A stretch of DNA of 64,000 nucleotides, taken from NCBI GenBank assembly GCA_012034865.1, contig JAAUOM010000009.1, positions 1-64,000 on the forward strand, in the 5' to 3' direction. Numbering within the stretch: the stretch's first letter is position 1; the number at the start of each line of letters is the position of its first letter. Both the position numbers and the translations under genes were made by a program. The DNA is from Acaryochloris sp. CRU_2_0 (GTDB lineage: Bacteria; Cyanobacteriota; Cyanobacteriia; Thermosynechococcales; Thermosynechococcaceae). Below the pieces are notes generated by a model. The model had not been told where the DNA came from. It ran no database searches and saw only the letters and a program-made list of their open reading frames with translations. Shown one piece after another: positions 36,727 through 44,980 of the stretch.

Positions 36727-37277
36727 GAATACCGCTGTACCCTCAGGCTATAGATTTTTAAGTATTTACAACACAGTCGGATTGGCAAGTATCAAGTATA
36801 GAGTGCCCAAACTGAAATTTCTGGATTGAGCCGATCTAGATGGAGGGGAAGCCGAATGTCAATTCGTTAAGTTCTCTTGCATTGATCCCCGACTCTAGTT
36901 ACACTTCGTTATACACTTTATCGTTTTGTATAGTACATTCGATTGACCTCAACCATGCAGATTCAGCAAGTGTAAACATTTGCATTTAGTTTTCTGCATA
37001 GGTTTTGCTTGTTTTAATAATTATTCAGCATATTAGCCAGCCGTTCTTAAAGTCTCATGACTTTGGCATCAACTTGGTTGTGCTATGTAAGCACTAAGTA
37101 TGATTCAATGATTCACAGTGACAACAGCAGTTGGCTTAAAATTACTGAATTACTGCAATTGATACAAGAAGAGCTTCATAGACATTCTCAGTTTGTGGAG
37201 TCTTACTTAGGATCGGCCCGTTAACAAAATGCTGCAAGTATATAAAGTATTGACGTTTTAGAGGAGGAGCGTAGTCG
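36727..37277. promoter_or_regulatory. psbB / ferredoxin-psbM divergent promoter region
   Basis: A 551-base intergenic region carrying the control of two divergent photosynthesis transcripts. It is AT-rich and has no gene. A TATGAT near 37098 could be a -10 box. The last bases hold a very strong ribosome site (GAGGAGG, about 10 bases before ATG 37278). I cannot assign transcription starts. Confidence 0.45.
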
Positions 37278-38798
37278 ATGGGACTACCCTGGTACCGAGT
37301 ACACACAGTTGTCCTGAATGACCCAGGACGGCTGCTATCTGTGCATTTAATGCACACTGCCTTGGTGAGCGGCTGGGCAGGTGCCATGGCCATCTACGAG
37401 TTGGCCAAGTACGATCCAAGCGATCCAGTTCTCAATCCGATGTGGCGTCAGGGCACATTTGTGATGCCTGTAATGACTCGCATCGGTGTTACTCACTCTT
37501 GGAGTGGGTGGACTGTAACAGGAGAACCTTGGATTTCTCAGCCAGGAATTTTAGGTGCTCACCTAAACTTCTTTAGCTATGAGGGTGTTATCCTCATGCA
37601 TATTCTGGCATCAGGTTTATTTTTCCTAGCTGCCGTTTGGCACTGGATTAACTGGGATTTAGAAATCTATTATCCCAATGGTGGTTCTGTTCCAGCTAGT
37701 GATTGGCCTAAAATTTTTGGTCTTCACCTCCTTATTTTAGGGATTGTCTGTTTTGGATTTGGTTCCTTGCATTTGACTGGGATTTTAGGCCCTGGCATGT
37801 GGGTTTCAGATCCCTATGGGCTTACGGGTCATCTAGAAGGGGTTAGACCCGATTGGCGACCGTTTGCCTTTGACCCTTACAATCCGACGGGTCTTGTCAC
37901 CCACCATATTTCTGCGGGTATAGCCCTGATTATTGGTGGCATTTTCCATACGGTTACTCGTCCATCTGAGCGCCTCTATAATGCGCTGAGCATGGGTAAC
38001 GTTGAGACGGTTCTTTCCAGTTCCATTGCTTTTGTAGCTGCAGCCGCTTTCGTAATGGTTGGCACCATGTGGTATGGCAGTGCAACAACTCCTATTGAGT
38101 TGTTTGGTCCTACCCGTTACCAATGGGATAGTGGCTACTTCCAGCAAGAAATTCAGCGTCGTGTTCAATCTGGACAGGAGTGGGGGCAAATCCCTGAGAA
38201 ACTGGTCTTCTACGATTACATTGGCAATAGCCCTGCCAAGGGAGGTCTATTCCGAACAGGTGCGATGACCAGTGGGGATGGTATTGCTCGTTCCTGGGAA
38301 GGTCATCCTACCTTTAAGGATTCTGAAGGCCGTGAGTTGTTTGTGCGACGAATGCCCAACTTCTTTGAGAATTTCCCTGTGGTTTTACAGGATAAAGATG
38401 GTGTTGTTCGTGCTGATATTCCTTTCCGTCGGGCTGAATCTCGATACAGCTTTGAGCAGAAAGGGGTAACGGTTTCCTTTGAAGGTGGAACCTTAAATGG
38501 TCAAACTTTCACGGATGCACCTACAGTTAAGAAGTATGCTCGTAAGGCTCAGTTAGGTGAACCTTTTGAGTTTGATCGCGAAACCCTAGGTTCTGATGGT
38601 GTTTTCCGCACCAGTACCCGTGGATGGTTTGCCTTCAGCCATTCTTGCTATGCACTCCTATTCTTCTTTGGCCACTGGTGGCATGGGGCACGCACTATCT
38701 TCAAAGATGTGTTTGAAGGTGTTGATCCCAATCTGCCTGAGGAGCAAGTGGAGTGGGGTATATTCCAAAAGGTTGGAGATACTTCAACTCGCATTTAG
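37278..38798 (+). CDS. psbB: photosystem II CP47 chlorophyll apoprotein
   Basis: A 506-residue thylakoid membrane protein, the PSII core antenna, with six membrane helices and a large lumenal loop between helices five and six. Diagnostic text is [39 protein letters not shown] and [27 protein letters not shown] (given in part). Chlorophyll-ligating histidines remain in [17 protein letters not shown] and FGHWWHG. Residues 70-240 are unusually divergent; for example the segment after VTGEPWIS reads [17 protein letters not shown], five or six residues longer than the usual PGFWSFEGV. That would fit a lineage with a different antenna pigment. Confidence 0.95.
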   Translation: MGLPWYRVHTVVLNDPGRLLSVHLMHTALVSGWAGAMAIYELAKYDPSDPVLNPMWRQGTFVMPVMTRIGVTHSWSGWTVTGEPWISQPGILGAHLNFFSYEGVILMHILASGLFFLAAVWHWINWDLEIYYPNGGSVPASDWPKIFGLHLLILGIVCFGFGSLHLTGILGPGMWVSDPYGLTGHLEGVRPDWRPFAFDPYNPTGLVTHHISAGIALIIGGIFHTVTRPSERLYNALSMGNVETVLSSSIAFVAAAAFVMVGTMWYGSATTPIELFGPTRYQWDSGYFQQEIQRRVQSGQEWGQIPEKLVFYDYIGNSPAKGGLFRTGAMTSGDGIARSWEGHPTFKDSEGRELFVRRMPNFFENFPVVLQDKDGVVRADIPFRRAESRYSFEQKGVTVSFEGGTLNGQTFTDAPTVKKYARKAQLGEPFEFDRETLGSDGVFRTSTRGWFAFSHSCYALLFFFGHWWHGARTIFKDVFEGVDPNLPEEQVEWGIFQKVGDTSTRI

Positions 38799-38859
38799 TT
38801 CATTCGTTCTATTTGGACAAATGAATCTTAGGGTTCTAAGCATGAACTAGATGCAATCT

Positions 38860-38918
38860 GAAGGCTACCGAACACTTCTAACCCCGAAAAATGATTAGAA
38901 TGTGATTGGGTAGCCTTC
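38860..38918. other. inverted repeat between psbB and psbT
   Basis: GAAGGCTACC (38860-38869) and GGTAGCCTTC (38909-38918) are perfect 10-base arms. The interior also pairs partly (ACACTTCTAA with TTAGAATGTG), giving a long imperfect hairpin. It may be a processing or attenuation site in the psbB-psbT transcript. Confidence 0.6.
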
Positions 38919-38965
38919 TGGATCCTTAATATTTTGAAGTAGCTGTTACTGAGGACTTTACTCTT

Positions 38966-39058
38966 ATGGATGTTATTACTTACGTACTGATTGTGGCTTT
39001 AACGATTGGCTTGTTTTTCTTTGCAATCTTCTTTCGGGAAAAACCCACTCGCATCTAA
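38966..39058 (+). CDS. psbT: photosystem II protein PsbT
   Basis: A 30-residue single-helix protein in the usual place after psbB. The ending FFFAIFFREKPTRI corresponds to the canonical FFAIAFREPPRI. The N-terminal MDVITYVLIV is one or two residues shorter than the common MESVAYIL. PsbT lies at the PSII dimer interface near the acceptor side. psbN and psbH, often found next, are not seen here. Confidence 0.92.
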   Translation: MDVITYVLIVALTIGLFFFAIFFREKPTRI

Positions 39059-39130
39059 GATGTGAATTTTGTGTTTCACAAACCTTAAATCGGGGATTTT
39101 TTTGTCAAAAATCAAATCTTCTATATAGAT

Positions 39131-39168
39131 AGCAAGAAGCCACCCTCTTAAGAGGGTGGCTTCTTGCT
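39131..39168. terminator. perfect 38-base palindrome between psbT and rimM
   Basis: AGCAAGAAGCCACCCTCTT is followed at once by its reverse complement, a 19-base perfect stem. It lies between convergent psbT and rimM, so it can end both transcripts. Confidence 0.85.
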
Positions 39169-39178
39169 GGAATTGAGA

Positions 39179-39772
39179 TTACTCTTCGGGGATAAGTCCT
39201 TTAGGAGGGCAAATTTCTATTATTTGATTGTCTAGATCCACGACAGGGACTAAGGCGGAGACAAAAGGGATGAGAATAGTTGGGGCTGTTCCCTCTAAGG
39301 GTTGGATTTCCAGAAGATCGTTCCCGGCATTGGCGATGCCGACGACCGTGCCAATCTTTGTTTGAGTGTTGTGGTCGATGGCGGTAAGACCGATGAGATC
39401 GGATAAATAATACTCTCCTGTGGCGAGGGTGGGGCGATCGCAACTTCGCACAAATAAACTTGCACCGATTAAAGCTTTTGCTTGCTCCCGGCTGTGAATC
39501 CCAGCAAAGCTAACGATATAAATCCCTTTTCGACTGACAAATCGTCCTTTAACCAGATGAATCTCCTGAAGGCTCGCTGGGTAAGGAAAGCGCAGCCAAC
39601 GTCGTCCGGGCTGCTCAAACCGTTCTGGAAAATCGGAGTCTGGATAAATCTTGACCTCTCCGTTTAATCCCTGGGTACCGACAATTTGGCCAATATCTAA
39701 CCATTCATCCTCTAATTCTGCAAAGTTACTAGCGTCTTCAAGTTGAGGGCTAGATGAGAAGGGTTTACTCAC
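39179..39772 (-). CDS. rimM: ribosome maturation factor RimM
   Basis: A 197-residue 16S rRNA processing factor binding ribosomal protein S19. The RimM N-domain reads DIGQIVGTQGLNGEVKIYP (residues 26-44) and the PRC-barrel half contains EYYLSDLIGLTAID and LEIQP with IPFVSALVPVVDL. The start is GTG 39772 with an AAGGTG ribosome site eight bases upstream. A 30-residue acidic N-terminal extension precedes the family core. The aminotransferase lies upstream, 11 bases away, on the same strand. Confidence 0.92.
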   Translation of the reverse strand: MSKPFSSSPQLEDASNFAELEDEWLDIGQIVGTQGLNGEVKIYPDSDFPERFEQPGRRWLRFPYPASLQEIHLVKGRFVSRKGIYIVSFAGIHSREQAKALIGASLFVRSCDRPTLATGEYYLSDLIGLTAIDHNTQTKIGTVVGIANAGNDLLEIQPLEGTAPTILIPFVSALVPVVDLDNQIIEICPPKGLIPEE

Positions 39773-39783
39773 GGCAATTCACC

Positions 39784-41109
39784 TTAGGGAAGACTCCCCG
39801 ATGGAATGGTTCTAGGTTCAAAGGCTATCCTATTCGCACTGCCAGCGCGTTGATAGACACTGGCAACTACTTCACTCAAGCGTTGCATCGCTGTGGTAAT
39901 TTCTGAATCGGTGGCGGTTAAGCTAATGCGTAGACATTGGTGTTTATGGTCCCAGTCATCCTGTAAACCGGGAAAAAACGAATAACCAGGAACGACAAGT
40001 ACCCCAACTTGTTTGAGCTGTTGATATAATTGCCTGTCTGAGATCGGTAAATCCCGTAACCATAGCCAAGCAAAAATTGCCCCCTCAGCACGGTGCAAAA
40101 ACCAAGGCAGAGCAGCAGGCATAGACTGATCGAGGGCGGTCTGTAAGATAGCTAGTTTGGCTTGATAGTAGGGTCGGATGATGTTAACGGAGATCTCTGC
40201 CAATGCGCCGGATTGAATAGCGTGGGCTGCGATCGCTTGCCCGTATCGTCCAGAGTGGATACAAATATTAGTTTGGAAGGCTTCTAAGGTTTGGATGATC
40301 TGCTCATCGCCAATGGCAATCCCCACGCGCTCCCCTGGTAAGCCTGCCTTAGACAAACTCAGACAATGGACAATCGTCTTGCCCAAGATAGGGGCAGCAT
40401 CGGTGTAATTTAAGCTGGGATAAGGCGGCCCATAGGCAGAATCAATCAGGACAGGAATATTAAAGGGGGCTGCTAAATCGGCAATTTGTTGAACTTCTGC
40501 CGGATTGAGAACATTACCTGTGGGGTTACAGGGACGCGAAAAAATCACACAACCAGTAGTGTCATCAAAGTGAAGCTGGTCAAAATTGGGGCGATACTTA
40601 AACCGATGGTTGGCTTCGTCAATCTCTAAGGTGGGTGCATAGGCTTTTAAGGCTTCTGGAACCAAACAAATGCCCCCATATCCCGTATAGTCAGGGGATA
40701 GCGGCAATACAATATTTTTGAGTTGCCCCGATGGGGTCCGTCCACCAAAGGCATTAGCCGCTAAGAAGTAAAGGGCTTGGCTACCAGGTGTGATCAGAAT
40801 TTGGCGATCGCTGAGGGTGAGTCCATACCGTTGGTTAAAATCACTACGAATTGCCTCAATTAAAGGGTAGTAGCCTTGGCTGGTACCATAGCGACAGACC
40901 ACTTCCCCATAATCTGGACTCTCTAGCAATTGAGCTGTGCAATGCCGCCAAAGTTCTTCCACCTCTGGCAAGATCACTGGGTTGCCCGCACTTAAATTGA
41001 TAAAAGCCTGATCAGGATTAGTCCTCAAAGTTTCAATAATGTCTTTCATGATGGCGCGAACGCCTGTCAAAGCAGACATTTGCGTACCAATTTGAGAAAG
41101 GTTGGGCAT
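39784..41109 (-). CDS. PLP-dependent aminotransferase, valine--pyruvate type (AvtA-like)
   Basis: A 441-residue fold-type I aminotransferase. Seen in sequence: NLSAGNPVILPEVEELW near residues 40-56, the SRPCNPTGNV substrate/PLP segment, the DSAYGPPYP Asp-x-Ala-Tyr that contacts the pyridine ring, and the PLP lysine in SLSKAGLPGERVG. The pattern is that of AvtA, which makes valine (or alanine) from 2-oxoisovalerate. ATG 41109 is used instead of TTG 41115. It is probably co-transcribed with rimM, 11 bases downstream. Confidence 0.82.
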   Translation of the reverse strand: MPNLSQIGTQMSALTGVRAIMKDIIETLRTNPDQAFINLSAGNPVILPEVEELWRHCTAQLLESPDYGEVVCRYGTSQGYYPLIEAIRSDFNQRYGLTLSDRQILITPGSQALYFLAANAFGGRTPSGQLKNIVLPLSPDYTGYGGICLVPEALKAYAPTLEIDEANHRFKYRPNFDQLHFDDTTGCVIFSRPCNPTGNVLNPAEVQQIADLAAPFNIPVLIDSAYGPPYPSLNYTDAAPILGKTIVHCLSLSKAGLPGERVGIAIGDEQIIQTLEAFQTNICIHSGRYGQAIAAHAIQSGALAEISVNIIRPYYQAKLAILQTALDQSMPAALPWFLHRAEGAIFAWLWLRDLPISDRQLYQQLKQVGVLVVPGYSFFPGLQDDWDHKHQCLRISLTATDSEITTAMQRLSEVVASVYQRAGSANRIAFEPRTIPSGSLP

Positions 41110-41576
41110 ATCCAAGAATCAACCAAACAGATACCAGTTTGTAAACAGGGCAGGGGAGACCTAGATCCCAATATCTTAAGAGGTGTTGGCTCAACTGCCA
41201 ACCCCATTGGTCTGGATATCTGAATATTCAATTTAAGATAGCCAGGGCATCCAAACTCAGGAAATAAATTCCGATACCGTTGGTAATACCCACCAACAGG
41301 TGGAATGAGGTTCTTTGAGTAAAATCATGCGTCAGGATAGGGGGAAATATTTTTACCCTCCTAATTTTCCTCCGCCTAGAGTAGCAGAAGATGGGTAGAG
41401 GGGTATTCTCTCAAGAATGCATAATTAAAGTGAGTAACATAAAAAAATCTAATACTAGAAAAGAATCTTAAATAAAGAACTTTTAATGATTCATTGCATA
41501 AAACTATTCATAGGGACTGATGAATTTTATAGAGTTCGTACTTGTGTTTTTCTATTCATGATCAACCTGGATATAA
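41110..41576. other. intergenic region, no supported gene
   Basis: A 467-base gap between divergent genes. It is increasingly AT-rich toward the DUF1350 gene. A short GTTGGC/GCCAAC hairpin lies near 41185-41202. I see no RNA gene. Confidence 0.4.
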
Positions 41577-42430
41577 ATGAGAGTTTTTATGCAATCAACT
41601 TTTAAATTTTTACCCCTCAAATATAGTTGGGTCGCAATTCATCCTCAACCAATTGGTGTTGTTCAATTTATTGGAGGTGCTTTCTTTGGTACTTTTCCTA
41701 ATATTTTTTATCGATATCTTCTTAAGAGTATTTATGATCAAGGTTATACAATTATCGCCCTTCCCTATCGATTTACGTTTAGTCACTGGTCTGTTGCGAT
41801 TGGCTTAGTCAGAGAGCAAAGTGCTTTAAGAAAGGCAATTTTAGATGAAGCGCAGCGACGAGGGTATGACTACAAAATTTACAAAGAAGATCCTACCTCT
41901 GCCGACAGAAACTACTTTTGGATTGGCCATAGTTTAGGAAATAAATATATTGCCTTATTAGAGCTGCTAACCGATTTGGAAACAAAATCTGAACGGGAGA
42001 TTTTAGGAAACTGTGTAGGAGCTGATCAATACCAAGAAATTGAAGATCAGCTCAAGACTGTTGATTTTAAGGATATTTCTCTGTTGAATCAGCCTTCTAT
42101 TCTTATTGCACCGGCCATTACAGGGATTGAGGGGCAATTCCAGTGAAAGCGATAGCTGATTTGATCAAGCGATGGGGTTTTGATGTCAAACCCAGTGTGG
42201 AACAGACCCATTGTTTGATTGAGAAAAGTAGTCTGTTTGGTTTAATGGGATTGATTTCCTTTGACCAGGATGAAATTGCCAGGGAGACCGTGGATTGGTT
42301 GCAGACCCATCTCCTTCATAAACCTGCACAGAGGGCTAAACTTAAGGGAGAGCATCTAACGCCCTTGGGGTATCGTGGGGGCGATCGCACCTTAGTGCAA
42401 ACAGTCCTGCAATTTCTGAAAGCGTTATGA
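41577..42430 (+). pseudogene. DUF1350 family protein, frameshifted
   Basis: Two frames together cover a DUF1350 protein of about 284 residues, an alpha/beta-hydrolase-like family of cyanobacteria and plastids without a known reaction. The first (41577-42146) has IGGAFFGTFPNIFYRYLL and the nucleophile-like GHSLGNKYIALLE. The second (from about 42135) has KAIADLIKRWGFDVKPSVEQTHCLIEKSSLFG (in part). At GGGG 42131-42134 one extra G would join them as GIEGAIPVKAIADL, the expected family text. So the gene is either recently broken or misread by one base. AT-rich bases precede ATG 41577. Confidence 0.75.
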
Positions 42431-42460
42431 GTATAGTTTTTGCCTTATTACCCTCCTGCA

Positions 42461-43786
42461 TTAAAGGAGGATAGCTGCGCGTTCAGCTAATTCTGAGCGT
42501 TCTCCTTGATACAAGGTGATATGTCCGGCAATGGGTTCGCCTTTAAACCGTTCAACGACATAGGTTAAACCATTACTGGCGGCATCAACATAGGGGTTAT
42601 CAATTTGCTCTGGATCCCCTGTTAAAACCACTTTTGTCTCTTCCCCAGCCCGCGTCAGGATGGTTTTGACTTCGTGAGGGGTAAGGTTTTGGGCTTCATC
42701 AACAATTAAAAATTGCTTCGGAATCGTTCGCCCTCGAATATAGGTGAGGGGTTCGATTTGCAACAGTCCCTGTTCGATCAATTCTTCATGGCCGCGTCGC
42801 CAATGCTGGGGGTGTCCTGTTGTCGCCTGAGTCCCAAAAATTAAATCAAAGTTATCGTAAAGGGGCTGCATCCAGGGGGTGAGTTTCTCATTCACATCTC
42901 CTGGTAAATATCCCAAATCCCGCCCCATGGGTACAATGGGGCGGGCAATCAGCAAGCGGCTGTAGCGCTTTTCATCGGCGACTTTGTGCAATCCAGCTGC
43001 GATCGCCAGTAAGGTCTTTCCCGTTCCGGCCTTACCCACCAACGTCACCAAAGAAATTGAGTCGCGCAGTAACAGCTCAAAGGCAAACTTCTGTTCTCGA
43101 TTGCGGGCGTGAATCCGCGAGATGCCATTGTGGGGAATTTTGGGTAGCGGGATGATTTCTCCGTGGGTATCCTTGGCGATCGCTAGAGCCGTATGGGACG
43201 GATTCAGATTATCAATCAAGGTCAAGGCTTGGTTGGGCAAGGCCATTCCTGGTAAAGTGATCTGCCCAACCTGAAACAATTGGCTGATGGTTTCCGTATG
43301 AACCATGATCTCTGTCATGCCTGTATACAGCTCATCAACATCCACTTTATCGGTGGCATAGTCCTCCGCTGCTAGTCCCAAGATATCGGCCTTAATCCGC
43401 AGGTTAGTATCTTTGCTCACCAGAACCACAGGGCATTGACATTGGCGCTTCAGATCTAAGGCAACCGCCAGAATGGCATTGTCAGCTTGGTCACCTTCGA
43501 GTTCAGGAGGCAGCTCTTGCAAGGTGATGCGATCGCACAAGGCTACCCGTAACTTTCCCCCCTGCGGTAATTCAATCCCTTGCGTCAGTTGACCTTGAAG
43601 CCGCAATTCATCCAAGGTGCGAGAAACCCAGCGGGCATTACGGCCTGTTTCTTGGGGTTGTTTTTTAAACCGATCTAGTTCTTCAATAATCGTGATGGGC
43701 AAAACAACATCATTGTCCTCGAAACGAAATATGGCATTGGGATCATGTAACAGTACATTAGTATCGAGGACAAATGCTTTTTTCAT
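42461..43786 (-). CDS. PIN-PhoH fusion ATPase (PhoH2-like)
   Basis: A 441-residue cytosolic protein. The PIN RNase domain (residues 1-145) has its acidic residues at Asp8 in LDTNVLL, near Asp102 in ADNAI and near Asp126. The PhoH ATPase follows (about 220-441): Walker A GKAGTGKT at 251-258, Walker B LIVDEAQNLTPHE, and ltgdpeqid-like TGDPEQIDNP as sensor. Such PhoH2 proteins unwind and cut RNA and are often linked to toxin-antitoxin or stress roles. No antitoxin-like partner (PhoAT) is found upstream. The start is ATG 43786. Confidence 0.9.
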   Translation of the reverse strand: MKKAFVLDTNVLLHDPNAIFRFEDNDVVLPITIIEELDRFKKQPQETGRNARWVSRTLDELRLQGQLTQGIELPQGGKLRVALCDRITLQELPPELEGDQADNAILAVALDLKRQCQCPVVLVSKDTNLRIKADILGLAAEDYATDKVDVDELYTGMTEIMVHTETISQLFQVGQITLPGMALPNQALTLIDNLNPSHTALAIAKDTHGEIIPLPKIPHNGISRIHARNREQKFAFELLLRDSISLVTLVGKAGTGKTLLAIAAGLHKVADEKRYSRLLIARPIVPMGRDLGYLPGDVNEKLTPWMQPLYDNFDLIFGTQATTGHPQHWRRGHEELIEQGLLQIEPLTYIRGRTIPKQFLIVDEAQNLTPHEVKTILTRAGEETKVVLTGDPEQIDNPYVDAASNGLTYVVERFKGEPIAGHITLYQGERSELAERAAILL

Positions 43787-43830
43787 AAAGGGAATACTTG
43801 ACAGCCTCTCCTAAGGATCAAGCCTAATGA

Positions 43831-44301
43831 TTAAGATCGCGATGAGCGCAGGCGACGCGCCGCCAAAGCCGCTGATCCTAGGCCACCCGTGAGGACAATA
43901 GCCATCAGCGGCACTTGGGGAGTCTGATTTGTGGGCGCTTTACTGATGTCATTGAGATTAACCCCTTTCTGGGTCACAGGCACCGTCAGAATATCTTGAT
44001 GTCCCGCTTCCCCAATACTGACTTCCCACTCTCCAGGAATATTTTGGTCAGGCTTGAAGGTGAACTGCCCTTTTTCGTCCGTTTGGCTTTCCATCAGCGG
44101 TTGTGACGGATTATTAGGCGCATAGATTTTGACCTTGGCATTTTTGAGGGGTTCACCTGTGCTAAAAACAGCCGTAAATTGAACATTGTTGGCATCCTCT
44201 AGCACATAGTTGGTTTGCATCGCATGGGCTAGCACTCTTGAAGGTAACCCCAATGCTGCCAGCAGCAGGAGTGGCATCAATAATTTAGATTTCATGAGCA
44301 T
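43831..44301 (-). CDS. secreted carboxypeptidase-regulatory-like (Ig-fold) membrane protein
   Basis: A 156-residue protein with a signal peptide (KSKLLMPLLLLAALGLPSRVLA), an Ig-like beta-sandwich core (LKNAKVKIYAPNNPSQPLMES, then DEKGQFTFKPD, GEWEVSIG) and a C-terminal hydrophobic helix followed by arginines (AIVLTGGLGSAALAARRLRSSRS). It is likely periplasmic, tail-anchored in the plasma membrane. The core resembles CarboxypepD_reg-like or DUF4198-type modules; no reaction is known. GAGGAG five bases upstream supports ATG 44301. Confidence 0.68.
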   Translation of the reverse strand: MLMKSKLLMPLLLLAALGLPSRVLAHAMQTNYVLEDANNVQFTAVFSTGEPLKNAKVKIYAPNNPSQPLMESQTDEKGQFTFKPDQNIPGEWEVSIGEAGHQDILTVPVTQKGVNLNDISKAPTNQTPQVPLMAIVLTGGLGSAALAARRLRSSRS

Positions 44302-44383
44302 TTACTCTCCTCAGGCATTGACTGTTAACGATGATACCTCAGAAAAAATTTAACGGTTAATTGTCAGGAGGACGAAAGACACT

Positions 44384-44911
44384 TTAAGGCATTATCACTC
44401 TATTTAAGCTATTTTTATCAGTCACTTCTCCAGAAATCTCATACTCAATTAACTCACCACTTACAGCATCCCTTACGCTTCTAACTACGGCTGTTGAATA
44501 GTCAGCATTTTCAGCCTTGAGTCCTTTAGGAAAGGAAATCTCTAGAATAGCAACGACCCTATCATCTGAGATATCCGTAATACCCGTTGATCCTGGCGTA
44601 TATTTGTCAATATAGTCTTGGTAAGTCATCCATTCAAAGGCTTGGAGTTCTGCGCCTAGATCTTTTCTCAATTGACTTTGAAAATACTCTTTTCTCAGGA
44701 ATTTAGATACGGGTGTATTCTGGTTTCCAGGTAGCCTTTCTGGGAGTCGGTTTACCTTGCTAGGATTTTCTTGAGGTTTAACCTGCTGTCCAACAGAGCT
44801 GTTAGAACGATTGGCATTACTAGGATCAGCATCAGCCGACAATTGCAATCCGATTCCACACAAAAATGTTGAAATTAGTAAACTTGCCAATGCTTTTGCT
44901 GTGCTACTCAT
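44384..44911 (-). CDS. secreted hypothetical protein
   Basis: A 175-residue exported protein that I do not recognise. A signal peptide (residues 1-28, cleavage near ADADP) is followed by a polar, Asn/Ser/Pro-rich linker (about 30-70) and a compact C-terminal half (DLGAELQAFEWMTYQDYIDKY then VVAILEISFPKGLKA). It lies 69 bases after the caspase-like gene on the same strand and could belong to its transcript, but nothing in it shows a shared role. Confidence 0.55.
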   Translation of the reverse strand: MSSTAKALASLLISTFLCGIGLQLSADADPSNANRSNSSVGQQVKPQENPSKVNRLPERLPGNQNTPVSKFLRKEYFQSQLRKDLGAELQAFEWMTYQDYIDKYTPGSTGITDISDDRVVAILEISFPKGLKAENADYSTAVVRSVRDAVSGELIEYEISGEVTDKNSLNRVIMP

Positions 44912-44980
44912 AGTTCCGATTATTTCATCTAGTGGTTGAGGGCGTGTCCACTCTTCCTAGCACTACAATCCTCATCCACG

